64,000 nt of DNA from Bacteroidota bacterium (lineage in GTDB: Bacteria; Bacteroidota; Ignavibacteria; Kapaibacteriales; HRBIN21), in NCBI GenBank assembly GCA_030550395.1, contig JAUQPL010000002.1, positions 60,792 through 124,791 of the forward strand, written 5' to 3'. Shown here piece after piece: positions 43,417-53,553 of the stretch. Within the stretch, counting starts at the first letter, position 1, and each line of letters opens with the position of its first letter. Made by a program: the position numbers and the translations under genes. The notes beneath the pieces were generated by a model. The model did not search any database. It was not told the DNA's origin and worked only from the letters and a program-made list of their open reading frames with translations.

Positions 43417-44267
43417 TACTCTCCTGGAAGTTGCTTGTTCTAGGGATAGGAACGATGGCGGGAGTCCAAGCCCAAGAGCTAGTGAGTTCATACCACACGC
43501 ACCTGCCGGACAGCCGTACGGCGATAGTACACCGGGGGTTTGGCTCCGCTGCTGATGAGCGAGCCTGGACCGTAGTGCTTGCAGTATCACTCCCTCTTGC
43601 GCAACTCCGGGATAGTCTCTGGCTCGTCGGGGTTGTGAGTCATCTGCTCCAGGCAAACTCCCTGAATGATATTGGCTTTAACCCGCGCGGAGCTCGCTGG
43701 GAAGAGCAGCTTGCAGTGATATGGCACCGTGCTTCTTGGACCCTCTATGGTGGGTTGCTCCATTTTTGCAAGCATGAGATTGACAACGCTGACCCACCGG
43801 ATACCGACGAGCCCGTCAGGGGATACCAACCCACAAAGCGCGTCATCATTCTCCATGGACCTTTCGTAGGTCTGCGGTATCACCAGTACTGGACGTCATG
43901 GTGGAAGAGTGTCGTAGAGGGTCGCCTGCACTTTTTCCCAATAGCACAGGACTACCGAATCCGTGGTTCGGATGATCTTCGTTGGCGCCAGCTACGTGGC
44001 TCGTTTGTTCTTCGGGTATCCTCAGTGGGGGACCTGGGGTTATTACGTAAATTTGTAGAAGTAGCATATCGGTCGGCCCTCTTTGTCTTTCCGTTATTGG
44101 CGCGACATGAGTACCGAGCAGAAGCTGGGGTAGCTCTTGGTTGGTTGCCCATGGGGTTCTTCGTGTATTGGGAACAGCTCTTTGATGATCTTTCGCGTCC
44201 CTTCCCACACTTTTCGCGAAGTGTTGGCGTGGGACTGCGGTGGTATCCCAACGCGGACAGCAAATAG
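43413..44267 (+). CDS. Hypothetical exported protein, probable outer-membrane barrel
   Basis: The 284-residue product begins with a signal peptide (LLVLGIGTMAGVQAQE) and then shows alternating hydrophobic/polar strands rich in aromatic residues (WTLYGGLLHFCKHEI, VGLRYHQYW, AGVALGWLPMGFFVYW, VGVGLRWYP). This pattern suggests an outer-membrane beta-barrel. No family was recognised. It overlaps the speA stop (ATGA), so it is co-transcribed, but a functional link to speA is not evident. Confidence 0.7.
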   Translation: MILSWKLLVLGIGTMAGVQAQELVSSYHTHLPDSRTAIVHRGFGSAADERAWTVVLAVSLPLAQLRDSLWLVGVVSHLLQANSLNDIGFNPRGARWEEQLAVIWHRASWTLYGGLLHFCKHEIDNADPPDTDEPVRGYQPTKRVIILHGPFVGLRYHQYWTSWWKSVVEGRLHFFPIAQDYRIRGSDDLRWRQLRGSFVLRVSSVGDLGLLRKFVEVAYRSALFVFPLLARHEYRAEAGVALGWLPMGFFVYWEQLFDDLSRPFPHFSRSVGVGLRWYPNADSK

Positions 44268-44297
44268 ATATGTGCCTTGGAATAGGGGAAGCAAGCG

Positions 44298-47200
44298 ATG
44301 AGGCAAGTATTGTGCTTTCTAATCATCGGGGTCAGCACTACGGTTTTTGCTCTGCCCCTTGGGTGGGTTCAAGGGTTTGTAGAGAACCGAGGGCAGTGGG
44401 ATGTACCTTTTGTGTACGTCTACGCTAAGCCTACCCTCACTGTTGGTGTTCTTCCGACGGGGTTAGTCTTTGATGTTTATGAACAGAGGGCGGAAATCCT
44501 GCCCCACGGACGTTTAGAACTTCCGCAGAAACGCGTCCACCGCCGTGGACACGTTATCTGGTTGACCTTGGAAGGGGCAGCTCCGAGTATGGCGCGAACA
44601 CAGGCATCTGAAACAGCCTTCCTCCACTTCCTGCGGGGACGAGATCCAAGTAGATGGCACGGCTTTATCCCGATTGCTCGCGTGATTGAGCTCCCCGAGC
44701 TCTATCCTGGAATCGCATTGCGCTTATGGGGGCTCCCGGAGGGACCTCGGTATGATTTTATCCTCCAGCCTGGAGCAGATCCAAGCAGGATCCGACTGCG
44801 GATTACGGGAGCCGAGGGGATAAGCCTTGCTGCAGACGGCACGGAAGTGCGCTTTTTCGGGGCCCAGGGACCGATCCTCTTCCACGCCAACCTACGTGCA
44901 TATCAAGAGATCGGCGGTCGGCTGATATCTGTACCGGTGGGTTTCCGAGTAGAGGGCTCGGAATCGGGGTCGTATCGGCTTGGCTTTGCCCTCGGCGATT
45001 ACAATCCGCGGTATCCGCTCATCATTGACCCGGTCGTCTACACTACCTGCATTGGCTCCGGTGCGGATGAGAGGGCCCCCTCCTTGACCCGACTTCCCGA
45101 CGGGAGCATTCTGACAGTTGTCCAAGCAGAGGAGCTTACCTTCCGGATGACACCGGGAGCTTACGACACAACGTACAATGGCTTAACGGATGCTGTCGTG
45201 CTGAGGTTGGATGCCGCGTTGCAGCGATTACTCTTTGCCACGTACTTGGGGGGAAGTGGCTCCGAATTCCCCATTGTGGTTGGGGTAGAAGCTGGGGGAG
45301 AAATCCTGGTCGGTGGTTCGACGAACTCTCCGGACTTCCCGATCCGGAATGCCTACCAGCAGCAGCTGCGAGGAGGGGTAGATTTGTTTGTAACTCGGCT
45401 CTCAGTGCAGGGAGCCACACTACGGTGGTCCACTTATGTGGGGGGGAGCAGCGACGACATTGCGACAACAGGTTCTGTCCGCCGGGATGGCATTGTCGTC
45501 CTTGCAGGACGCACTCAGTCGTCTAACTATCCCACAACTTCAGCGGCGTACCAACGGACGTACAGTGGGAATTGGGATGTCTTCCTGAGTGCTGTTAGCA
45601 ACACAGGGGCCTCGCTCACCTTTTCCACTTACCTTGGTGGTTCGGATAATGAGACAGCCTGGGACGTTTACACGGATCCGGAAGGATACACCTACCTTTG
45701 CGGGGAGACAGCTTCCTCCAACTTCCCGAATTACCCGGTGCCGACAATGGGAAATCCTGGATCTCGCCCGTATGATAGGGACTACAATGGTGGTGCGCGA
45801 GACGCTTTCGTGGCCAAATTCCGACCAACCAGTGCGACGCTTCAGTATTGTACGTTCCTGGGTGGCAATCAAGAGGATTATGCCACGGGCATTGTTGCCC
45901 GCGATAATGGGGAAGTTTGGGTTGTGGGGGTGACACGTTCAGCGAACTTTCCCGTTACTGGGCCGCCCTATCAACAGCAGATTGCCGGCGGAGCCGATGG
46001 GTTTCTTTGCCGTTTTTCTAGTTCGGGACTGGGTACGTCGGCGCTATTGTACTCTACGTTTCTCGGGGGCAGCAGCGATGAGGAACCACGTATTGTGCTG
46101 GAGTACTCCAATGCCCCGATTGTGCTGGGATGGACCCGTTCGGGGAACTTCCCCGTAACCTCCGATGCGCATAGCCGGAACTTGGCTGGGGGACAGGACC
46201 TCTTCGTGACGGTGTTTCCGGATCTGATGCCTTTGCAGCTGAGCTACAGTAGCTTCATTGGAACGCTCCGTGATGAGCGTCCATTGGATGCAGTTATAGA
46301 CCAGCGTGGGGACTTCTACATTGTCGGGGAGACAAATTCCGAGAGCCTGTGCTCGGTCGTACGGGGAGGATTCCAGGAGACCTACGGCGGGGGTGCGACG
46401 GATGCTTTCGTGCTTAAGTATGTGAGAGCAGTCCTGACGCTGTTTTCACCACGTGGGGGAGAGCGCTTGTGTACAGGTTCAGCGCTCAATATTGCATGGA
46501 TTGCATCGGGAACCGCGCCAGGAGATAGCTTCCGGATTGAGCTGAGTGCGGATCGCCGTCAGTGGACACCCATTGCAACGACGACAGGCATAAATTACCT
46601 GTGGGCGATCCCAGCTTCTCATCCCACTGGACGTTTCTGGCTGCGGATAGTGCATCTCCCTACTGGGCTGGCTGATGAAAGTGATTCTGCCTTTACGATT
46701 GTGGCCCCTCCTACTATCGTCCAGCAGCCACCGGATACAGTCCAGCTCTGTGTTGGGGACACCTTGTTGTTGGAGGTCGCTGCCGTTGGTGATTCGCTCA
46801 GCTATCAGTGGTATCATTCTGGGGCGGAGATTCCGGGAGCTCGGCAGGCGGTCTTGCGCTTGCCGATAACGGGCCTAGCGCAGGCAGGGCAATATAGCGT
46901 GCGTGTCCGGGGAGTGTGCCCGCCAGAAGTCAGAAGTCGGGGAACACAGGTTCTGGTGGAAGAGCGCCCGCATATCGTGCAGCAGCCAAAAGATGTCGAT
47001 GTGGAGCCAGGACGGCAGGCATGCTTTGCAATCGCTGCTGCTGGAGGAATGTCACGCCGGTATCAGTGGCTCAAGGATGGAGTACCGATACCAGGCGCGC
47101 AGGATACGGTCTACTGTATCTCAGCAGTTTCAACGGCCGACACTGGACGATATCAGTGCGTCGTGTGGAACCGATGTGGGAGCGATACCAGCCAGGCTGG

Positions 47201-47474
47201 GTTTCTGCGCCTCCTTGTGAGCGTGAGTGAAGGGAATGAGTGTGGAGAACCGCAATTCCGGTGGATTCCCTCTCCGATAGCTCCACAGCGACTACAGCTA
47301 ATACTGCCTCCTGGCTTGGAAAGCGCACGAGTGCTGCTCTACTCCGTTTTAGGACAACTTGTTGCCCAGGGGAGAGGAGATATCTCCGTTGAACAGCTGC
47401 CCAGCGGAGTGTACTGGCTTGTTGTGGAAAGCACTCCGCAGCGGTGGATAAAGAGCGTTGGGCTTGTGCGTTAG
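44298..47474 (+). CDS. Large secreted SBBP-repeat, Ig-like and T9SS-type protein
   Basis: The 1058-residue protein has a signal peptide (VLCFLIIGVSTTVFALP), then an N-terminal domain starting FVENRGQWD that is typical of SBBP proteins. Six SBBP-type repeats follow between about residues 300 and 680; their cores are YLGGSGSE, YVGGSSDD, YLGGSDNE, FLGGNQED, FLGGSSDE and the worn FIGTLRDE. Two Ig-like domains follow (IVQQPPDTV and IVQQPKDVD, each with a QW core and a YSV or YQC end), then a short sorting domain (LLYSVLGQLVAQG, LPSGVYWLVVE). It is probably displayed at the surface. Its stop overlaps the convergent cdd gene by four bases. Confidence 0.88.
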   Translation: MRQVLCFLIIGVSTTVFALPLGWVQGFVENRGQWDVPFVYVYAKPTLTVGVLPTGLVFDVYEQRAEILPHGRLELPQKRVHRRGHVIWLTLEGAAPSMARTQASETAFLHFLRGRDPSRWHGFIPIARVIELPELYPGIALRLWGLPEGPRYDFILQPGADPSRIRLRITGAEGISLAADGTEVRFFGAQGPILFHANLRAYQEIGGRLISVPVGFRVEGSESGSYRLGFALGDYNPRYPLIIDPVVYTTCIGSGADERAPSLTRLPDGSILTVVQAEELTFRMTPGAYDTTYNGLTDAVVLRLDAALQRLLFATYLGGSGSEFPIVVGVEAGGEILVGGSTNSPDFPIRNAYQQQLRGGVDLFVTRLSVQGATLRWSTYVGGSSDDIATTGSVRRDGIVVLAGRTQSSNYPTTSAAYQRTYSGNWDVFLSAVSNTGASLTFSTYLGGSDNETAWDVYTDPEGYTYLCGETASSNFPNYPVPTMGNPGSRPYDRDYNGGARDAFVAKFRPTSATLQYCTFLGGNQEDYATGIVARDNGEVWVVGVTRSANFPVTGPPYQQQIAGGADGFLCRFSSSGLGTSALLYSTFLGGSSDEEPRIVLEYSNAPIVLGWTRSGNFPVTSDAHSRNLAGGQDLFVTVFPDLMPLQLSYSSFIGTLRDERPLDAVIDQRGDFYIVGETNSESLCSVVRGGFQETYGGGATDAFVLKYVRAVLTLFSPRGGERLCTGSALNIAWIASGTAPGDSFRIELSADRRQWTPIATTTGINYLWAIPASHPTGRFWLRIVHLPTGLADESDSAFTIVAPPTIVQQPPDTVQLCVGDTLLLEVAAVGDSLSYQWYHSGAEIPGARQAVLRLPITGLAQAGQYSVRVRGVCPPEVRSRGTQVLVEERPHIVQQPKDVDVEPGRQACFAIAAAGGMSRRYQWLKDGVPIPGAQDTVYCISAVSTADTGRYQCVVWNRCGSDTSQAGFLRLLVSVSEGNECGEPQFRWIPSPIAPQRLQLILPPGLESARVLLYSVLGQLVAQGRGDISVEQLPSGVYWLVVESTPQRWIKSVGLVR

Positions 47475-48016
47475 CGCTTCCAGATATGTTTACCGCAGAA
47501 CGGTTCTGGGAGTAGCTCTTCGAGCCACCACAGAGTGCGCTGTTGCCGCCGAGCCCCTTCAGCTGAGATGAGGAGGTGAGGTGCAAAATCGTGCAGAAGT
47601 TGCCGGCATGCTCCGCAGGGGGATATAGGAGCTTCTGTGTCTGTGACCAATGCTAACAGCACGAATTCCCGTCGTCCATTTGTGACGGCATGACCCAGGG
47701 CAACCCGTTCGGCACACAGAGTTAGCCCGAAACTGCTACACTCTACATTGCAGCCGTGCCAGAGAGCACCATCACTGGATAGCAGGGCTGCCCCTACAGG
47801 GAAGCGGGAATAAGGTGCCCATGCGTGGTGGAGCGCAACAGAAGCAGCGCGATGGGCTTCTTCCACTTGGGCGATGAAGGAGTCATAGAGGAGCCGGTGT
47901 TTCTCGCACCATTGCCGGGCTTCTTCCTGAACAGAGGGCTCGGCAGAGGTGTGAAGCAGGTAATAAGCCACAGCTGCAGCATGCCATGTGGGCTCATGTA
48001 ATAAGTGGCGAGGCAT
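47471..48016 (-). CDS. cdd: Cytidine deaminase with N-terminal extension
   Basis: The 181-residue product contains the homotetrameric cytidine deaminase core from about residue 55: APYSRFPVGAALLSSDG, the zinc site TLCAERVAL and ISPCGACRQLL. It deaminates cytidine or deoxycytidine for pyrimidine salvage. The first ~50 residues (HLLHEPTWHAAAVAYYLL onward) are extra compared with the usual ~130-residue enzyme and unrecognised. The start codon abuts the gcvPB stop, so it ends the long minus-strand operon. Confidence 0.88.
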   Translation of the reverse strand: MPRHLLHEPTWHAAAVAYYLLHTSAEPSVQEEARQWCEKHRLLYDSFIAQVEEAHRAASVALHHAWAPYSRFPVGAALLSSDGALWHGCNVECSSFGLTLCAERVALGHAVTNGRREFVLLALVTDTEAPISPCGACRQLLHDFAPHLLISAEGARRQQRTLWWLEELLPEPFCGKHIWKR

Positions 48017-49495
48017 TTAAGGAGCTGGGTTAGTGTGGTAGACGGCAGAGCCTTCCTGCCATGCTACATTCAGGGTACGGGCAGCCAAGGCATCGTTAAG
48101 ACGGCGCACGGGAGTACGGTGAGGAGCAGAACGAAGGAGTTCGGGATGGGTCTGTGCTTCCTCAGCAATCTGTAAAAGTGCTTCCGCGAAAGCATCCAGT
48201 GTCTGTTTCGTTTCAGTTTCTGTAGGCTCAATCAGCATGGCTTCGGGCACGATGAGAGGGAAGTAGATCGTTGGAGCGTGAAAACCGTAGTCTAATAGCC
48301 TCTTGGCAATATCCATGGCCCGCACGCCAAAGGCTTTGAAATCCGCGGCTGTGACCACGAATTCGTGCATGGGGGGTTCTGGGTACGGTTGTCGGTATAC
48401 GTGTCGGATGCGGCTCAGCAGGTAGTTGGCATTGAGGATAGCGTCTCGGCTAACTCGTTGCAGCCCTTCGGCTCCGAGCATGCGGATGTAGGCATAAGCC
48501 CGGATGAACATGCCGACGTTACCGAAGAAGCTATGGACTCGCCCAATGCTCTTGGGAGCGTCCCAGTCCAACTCATACCGTCCATTCCGGTGGACGATGC
48601 GAGGAATAGGTAAGTACGGGCGTAGACGTTCGCTGACGCAGACGGGACCAGAACCGGGGCCGCCTCCCCCGTGGGGGGTAGAGAAGGTTTTGTGGAGGTT
48701 AATGTGGAGGCAGTCTACTCCCATATCTCCGGGGCGAACAAGCCCGACGAGGGCGTTCAGATTTGCTCCGTCCATATAGAAGAGGGCGCCGGCTTGGTGA
48801 ACGAGCTGCTCAATGGTGAGCACATCCCGTTCAAAGATGCCAAGGGTATTGGGATTGGTCAGCATAAGGGCGGCTACATCATCGCCGAGATGGCGTTCTA
48901 GGTCGGCAATGTCAATACGTCCGGCAGCGTTGGAGCGGATCGTAACAACTTCAAAGCCTGCCATTGCTGCCGAAGCAGGGTTTGTGCCGTGGGCGGAGTC
49001 AGGAATGAGGATTTTCCGCCGCTGAAAGTCCCGACGGTCGTAGTGGTAGGCACGGATCATGAGGACCCCGGTCAACTCCCCTTGGGCTCCTGCTGCTGGC
49101 TGGAGGGAAACATCGGCTAAACCCGTGATGGTCTTGAGTGCCTCTGTAAGTTCGTACATAAGTCGTAACAGGCCTTGGACTGTCTCTTGCGGCTGTAAGG
49201 GATGGGCATAGCGGAAGCCTTCCAGGCTCGCTACTCGCTCGTTGAGCTTGGGATTGTATTTCATTGTGCATGAGCCTAGTGGATAGAAGCCGGTGTCTAC
49301 GGAGTAGTTCAGTTGAGATAGGCGGACGTAATGGCGCAGCAGTTCGGGTTCACTGACTTCTGGTAGCTCAGCCGGGTGTTTCCGTAGGAGACGAGGTGGA
49401 ATGTGCTCCTCAAGGGGTTGGGGAGGAACATCCAGCGGAGGGAGCGAATATGCTCGGCGACCAGGTCGGCTTTTCTCAAAGATGAGTGGTTCCAT
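48017..49495 (-). CDS. gcvPB: Glycine dehydrogenase (decarboxylating) subunit 2
   Basis: The 492-residue PLP protein has [66 protein letters not shown] and the PLP-lysine block [20 protein letters not shown]. With GcvPA it decarboxylates glycine in the glycine cleavage system. The frame extends upstream to 49648, but ATG 49495 gives the family's normal start; it overlaps rnc by 20 bases. gcvPA, gcvT and gcvH are not in the window. Confidence 0.93.
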   Translation of the reverse strand: MEPLIFEKSRPGRRAYSLPPLDVPPQPLEEHIPPRLLRKHPAELPEVSEPELLRHYVRLSQLNYSVDTGFYPLGSCTMKYNPKLNERVASLEGFRYAHPLQPQETVQGLLRLMYELTEALKTITGLADVSLQPAAGAQGELTGVLMIRAYHYDRRDFQRRKILIPDSAHGTNPASAAMAGFEVVTIRSNAAGRIDIADLERHLGDDVAALMLTNPNTLGIFERDVLTIEQLVHQAGALFYMDGANLNALVGLVRPGDMGVDCLHINLHKTFSTPHGGGGPGSGPVCVSERLRPYLPIPRIVHRNGRYELDWDAPKSIGRVHSFFGNVGMFIRAYAYIRMLGAEGLQRVSRDAILNANYLLSRIRHVYRQPYPEPPMHEFVVTAADFKAFGVRAMDIAKRLLDYGFHAPTIYFPLIVPEAMLIEPTETETKQTLDAFAEALLQIAEEAQTHPELLRSAPHRTPVRRLNDALAARTLNVAWQEGSAVYHTNPAP

Positions 49496-50336
49496 GGACA
49501 CCCTCGTGCGATTGATTTTGCAACATCTGAAGTGCTTTGCAGGCAGCCTGCTGTTCAGCTTCTTTCTTACTCCGTCCGATGCCGATTCCGAGGCACTGCT
49601 CTTTGAGGTACACTCCAACGACAAACTCCTTAGCGTGATCGGGGCCACGCTCTTCTAAAACGCGATACTGTGGAATGCTCTCGCCGTGAGCTTGGGCGTA
49701 TTCCAAGAGGAGGCTTTTGTAGTTGGTGTCTTGGAGCAACTGTTCTTGTTCGGCGATAGGCAAGAGGCGTTCTTGGACCAGCCGCCGGGCAGTAGCAAGA
49801 CCTTGGTCCAGGTATACAGCTGCAATGAGGGCTTCTAGCGCGTTTGCCAGGAAGGCGTCACTGCCTTGTTCTAAAGCCCGTCGGGCACTATGGCTCATGG
49901 TTAGTAGGCGTTCCAGGGACAGGCGGCGGGCACAGACGGCCAGAGTGTGGCGGTTGACTAACCAAGTTCGGCGTTTGGTTAATTCACCCTCAGGGAGCTC
50001 TGGGTATTGGGCAAAGAGATACTCCGCCGTTAGGAAGCCCAGAAGGGCATCACCGAGGAATTCCAGGCGTTCGTTCGACCTCACTCCAGGTCTGTGGAGG
50101 CGTGGTAAGGCTGAGCGGTGCAGGAACGCCTGTTCGTAGTAAGCGGGGTTTTGGATAGGGAACCCTAGGGCTTCCTCTAGCCACCGACGCTGCGCTGGAA
50201 GAAGCGTTTCCATTGAAGGGAAAAGCTGGGTGGCTACCTTCCGAATAGGCGAAAGCTCGCTGCAGAGAGTGTGTCGAAGTCGTCGGAGGAGCGCGTGTAG
50301 CTTACTCCTGAAATTCCGTAAAGCAGAGAGTTGCAT
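49476..50336 (-). CDS. rnc: Ribonuclease III
   Basis: The protein has the RNase III signature [14 protein letters not shown], a second catalytic segment [16 protein letters not shown], and a C-terminal dsRNA-binding domain ending [17 protein letters not shown]. It processes rRNA precursors and structured RNAs. From ATG 50336 it is 286 residues, overlapping fabF by 35 bases; ATG 50213 (245 residues) is an alternative closer to the usual length. The fabF-rnc neighbourhood is common in bacteria. Confidence 0.92.
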   Translation of the reverse strand: MQLSALRNFRSKLHALLRRLRHTLCSELSPIRKVATQLFPSMETLLPAQRRWLEEALGFPIQNPAYYEQAFLHRSALPRLHRPGVRSNERLEFLGDALLGFLTAEYLFAQYPELPEGELTKRRTWLVNRHTLAVCARRLSLERLLTMSHSARRALEQGSDAFLANALEALIAAVYLDQGLATARRLVQERLLPIAEQEQLLQDTNYKSLLLEYAQAHGESIPQYRVLEERGPDHAKEFVVGVYLKEQCLGIGIGRSKKEAEQQAACKALQMLQNQSHEGVHGTTHL

Positions 50337-51564
50337 TGTGCCCGCCGAAACCAAACGCATTACTCAAGGCTGCCCGGACACGGCGTTGGACCGGTACATT
50401 GGGGACGTAGAAGAGGTCGCATTCCGGATCCGGGGTCTGGTAGTTAATCGTCGGTGGCAACGTCTGGTGAACAATAGCCAGCACGGTAGCGATTGCTTCT
50501 ACGGCGCCGGCTGCACCTAAGAGGTGACCGGTCATAGATTTTGTTGAGCTTACCGCCAAGCGATAGGCATGCTCACCGAAGAGGGTTTTGATTGCAAGCG
50601 TTTCTGTCTTGTCGTTGTATGGGGTAGAAGTACCATGGGCGTTGATGTAGTCAATATCGGTGGGTTGGAGACCAGCATCTTCCAGCGCCCATTGCATGGC
50701 GAACACTGCTCCTTCCCCATTCGGAATCGGCTGGGTGATATGGTAAGCATCGTCACTGAGACCAACCCCTGCTAATTCGGCATAGATTTTCGGGGCATTG
50801 CGCCGGAGGGCGTGATCCAGAGCCTCGAGGATAAGGATTCCTGCGCCTTCTCCCATGACGAATCCATCTCGGTGGGCGTCAAAGGGGCGGCTGGCAGTTT
50901 GAGGCGAATCGTTCCGGGTAGAGAGGGCTTTCATGGCGTTGAAGCCTGCAACGCCCATTGGGCAGATGGCAGCTTCACTTCCTCCAGCGATGACGATATC
51001 AGCAGAGCCGCGCTGGATCAGCATGAAGGCATCGGCGATGGCGTGCGCCGATGTCGCGCAAGCAGAGACTGTGCTGTAGTTTGGTCCTTTCAGGCCATAG
51101 CGGATGGCGATGAGGCCAGGTACAATGTCCACGATGAACATCGGGACAAAGTACGGGGAGATGCGGTCCGGATTTCCATTGCGCTCAAACAAACGGAGCT
51201 GTTGTTCGTGATACGTCCACATGCCACCCACGCCGGAGCCAACGACGACGCCGACACGCCGTGTATCCAGGCGACCAAAGTCCAGTTCAGCGTCTTCTAC
51301 GGCCATGACCGCTGCCGACATGGCGAATTGAGCAAACAGATCCATGCGCTGGATATCTTTGCGGCTCATGTGCAGCAGCGGATCATAGTTTTTAACCTCG
51401 CAGGCAAAGCGGGTTTCGAACTTGGAGGCATCAAAGCGGGTGATGGGAGCAGCACCGCTCCGTCCCTCCATCATTGCTTGCCAAAATTCAGCTACGGAGT
51501 TCCCAATTGGGGTAACTGCCCCCATCCCCGTGACAACTACACGACGACGGTTGCGGTTGTGCAT
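50302..51564 (-). CDS. fabF: 3-oxoacyl-ACP synthase II
   Basis: The 420-residue condensing enzyme has VVVTGMGAVTPIGNS, the active Cys169 in STVSACATSAHA, His in NAHGTSTPYND and His in KSMTGHLLGAAG, and ends in [14 protein letters not shown]. It elongates acyl-ACP with malonyl-ACP. ATG 51564 gives the usual opening; it begins 4 bases after the acpP stop. Confidence 0.95.
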   Translation of the reverse strand: MHNRNRRRVVVTGMGAVTPIGNSVAEFWQAMMEGRSGAAPITRFDASKFETRFACEVKNYDPLLHMSRKDIQRMDLFAQFAMSAAVMAVEDAELDFGRLDTRRVGVVVGSGVGGMWTYHEQQLRLFERNGNPDRISPYFVPMFIVDIVPGLIAIRYGLKGPNYSTVSACATSAHAIADAFMLIQRGSADIVIAGGSEAAICPMGVAGFNAMKALSTRNDSPQTASRPFDAHRDGFVMGEGAGILILEALDHALRRNAPKIYAELAGVGLSDDAYHITQPIPNGEGAVFAMQWALEDAGLQPTDIDYINAHGTSTPYNDKTETLAIKTLFGEHAYRLAVSSTKSMTGHLLGAAGAVEAIATVLAIVHQTLPPTINYQTPDPECDLFYVPNVPVQRRVRAALSNAFGFGGHNATLCFTEFQE

Positions 51565-51568
51565 CGCC

Positions 51569-51835
51569 TCAGTTGCCGCCTGTGCCTCCTCCACCTTGGT
51601 CGGCAAGACGCTGCTCAATGTAGCGGACGGCATCACCTACGGTGCGAATTTGCTCGGCGTCGGAGTCTTCAATGGTGAGGTTGAATTCCCGCTCAAACTC
51701 CATAATCAGCTCCACAATGTCCAGAGAATCAGCCCCGAGGTCATGCATGAAGGATGCCTCCAGGGTTACCTGTGATTCCTCAACCCCGAGCTTCCGCACG
51801 ATGATATCGCGGACACGCTGCTCAACGTTGTTCAT
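51569..51835 (-). CDS. acpP: Acyl carrier protein
   Basis: The 88-residue acidic protein has the phosphopantetheine site [15 protein letters not shown], with Ser37 to be modified. A glycine-rich tail (QGGGGTGGN) is slightly longer than usual. It carries growing acyl chains for the surrounding fab enzymes. Confidence 0.96.
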   Translation of the reverse strand: MNNVEQRVRDIIVRKLGVEESQVTLEASFMHDLGADSLDIVELIMEFEREFNLTIEDSDAEQIRTVGDAVRYIEQRLADQGGGGTGGN

Positions 51836-51885
51836 CGCTACGTTCCCGATTTGCTTGTGAGACCAACCAACTCCATGGAAGGGTA

Positions 51886-52629
51886 TTACAACGAGAGTCC
51901 TCCATCGGCAATGATGGTCTGCCCGGTAATGTAAGAGGCATCTGGCGAGGCCAAGAAGGCGACAACGGCTGCAATCTCCTCCGGAGTCGCCACACGCCCC
52001 AAGGGGATAGCTCCTTGGAGCGCCTTCCGTTGCTGTTCGGATAGCTGTGCTGTCATTGCTGTCTCTACATAGCCGGGCGCTACGCAGTTTACTAAAATAT
52101 TGCGTGATGCTAATTCCTTTGCCACAGCACGGGTCAGCCCAATCAGTCCAGCCTTGGACGCGGCATAGTTGGCTTGTCCGGCGTTTCCCATAATGCCGAC
52201 TACGGAACCGATGTTAATGATGCGCCCGTAGCGCTGTGGAATCATAAGGCGAGTAGCGGCTCGGATGCAGAGGAAAGCACTGCGGAGATTCGTGGCAAGG
52301 ACCCGGTCCCAGTCTTCTAAGGTCATGCGTGCAATGAGCCGATCGGCGGTAATGCCGGCATTATTGACCAGGATATCCAGCCGTTGAGCTTCCTTTTGAA
52401 TGGTGGCAAAGCAGCGTTCCACATCTGTTTCCTGGGCCACGTCTGCAGAGAGGAAGACAACGCGATATCCTTCCCGATTGAGCTCCTCTTGGAGCGCTTG
52501 TGCTTGCTGAGTGCTTCTGTGATATGTAGCGTAAACGAAGGCACCTTCACTGGCTAAGCGGCGAACGATGGCTTCCCCGATACCGCGAGAGCCACCCGTG
52601 ACGAAGGCAACTTGACCTTGGAGGCGCAT
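51886..52629 (-). CDS. fabG: 3-oxoacyl-ACP reductase
   Basis: The 247-residue short-chain dehydrogenase has the cofactor loop [25 protein letters not shown], the Ser in [11 protein letters not shown] and the Tyr-Lys pair in [16 protein letters not shown], then [11 protein letters not shown]. It reduces 3-oxoacyl-ACP with NADPH. Its start shares one base with the fabD stop (TGATG). Confidence 0.95.
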   Translation of the reverse strand: MRLQGQVAFVTGGSRGIGEAIVRRLASEGAFVYATYHRSTQQAQALQEELNREGYRVVFLSADVAQETDVERCFATIQKEAQRLDILVNNAGITADRLIARMTLEDWDRVLATNLRSAFLCIRAATRLMIPQRYGRIINIGSVVGIMGNAGQANYAASKAGLIGLTRAVAKELASRNILVNCVAPGYVETAMTAQLSEQQRKALQGAIPLGRVATPEEIAAVVAFLASPDASYITGQTIIADGGLSL

Positions 52630-53549
52630 CAGGGTCGTTGGAGGCGTCGTACATCTTCTGCTGTATCGATGCCTCGGACGACAGCGTCCGAAAGCGTTCG
52701 TCGGACTAGACCCTGTAGGACTTTTCCAGGACCTACTTCTACGAACTCCCGGATGCCGTCGGCATACATACGGTGGAGGATTTGCTTCCATTGCACAGGG
52801 GAGGTAAGCTGTGCAATCAATGCTTCCCGGAGCTGGGTGACATCGTGCAGAGGTTCGGCAGAGACATTACAGTAAATCGGCATCCGGGGAGAGTGGAAAG
52901 GGGTCTGCGCAATAGCCTCGGCCAAGCGCTGGCGCGCCGCTTCCATCAGTGGGGAATGGAAAGCTCCACTGACAGCAAGCTCAACAACTTTTAGGGCACC
53001 GGCAGAGCGAAAAGCATCTATAGCTGCTCGGGCTAAGGAGGCCGAACCTGAGACGACAAGTTGTCCAGGGGCATTGTAATTTGCCGGTACGAGCACCTCA
53101 CTATCGCTGGAGAGTCGGGTGCAGAGTTCCTCTACGACGGCGTCTTCCAATCCTAAGACTGCCAGCATTGTTCCTGCTTGGTGAGAGGCAGCTTCTGCCA
53201 TGAGTTGTCCGCGTAGCTGCACCAGACGGAGGGCATCTTCAAACTCTAGGACTCCAGCAGCATAGAAGGCAGAATACTCACCCAGCGAATGCCCAGCAAC
53301 AGCTGTCGCAGGCAGAAGCTCCCGGACTAACTCTACGAGAATGGCTTCGTGGACAAAGAGTGCGGGCTGAGTGTATTGGGTTTGTCGCAAGAGTTCTTCA
53401 GGTCCTTCAAAGCAAATGCGCCCCAGTTCAAATCCGAGGATAACTTCTGCCTGCCGAAGGCGTTCCTGGGCATAGGGAAATGCCTCTACGAGACTTCGTA
53501 ACATGCCAACATACTGAGATCCTTGACCGGGGAAAAGCCAGGCTCGCAT
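52629..53549 (-). CDS. fabD: Malonyl-CoA:ACP transacylase
   Basis: The 306-residue protein has AWLFPGQGSQYVGM, the nucleophile motif AVAGHSLGEYSAFYAAG, an Arg in VQLRGQLM and His in SGAFHSPLM. It loads malonyl groups on ACP. ATG 53549, 4 bases after the fabH stop, gives the family's start; the longer frame enters fabH. Confidence 0.95.
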   Translation of the reverse strand: MRAWLFPGQGSQYVGMLRSLVEAFPYAQERLRQAEVILGFELGRICFEGPEELLRQTQYTQPALFVHEAILVELVRELLPATAVAGHSLGEYSAFYAAGVLEFEDALRLVQLRGQLMAEAASHQAGTMLAVLGLEDAVVEELCTRLSSDSEVLVPANYNAPGQLVVSGSASLARAAIDAFRSAGALKVVELAVSGAFHSPLMEAARQRLAEAIAQTPFHSPRMPIYCNVSAEPLHDVTQLREALIAQLTSPVQWKQILHRMYADGIREFVEVGPGKVLQGLVRRTLSDAVVRGIDTAEDVRRLQRP

Positions 53550-53553
53550 GGGA

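Noticed and set aside
44298..47474. SBBP repeats as a DNA-level tandem repeat.
   Set aside because: The repeats are diverged at nucleotide level and explained by protein repeats; they are not a satellite or CRISPR-like array.
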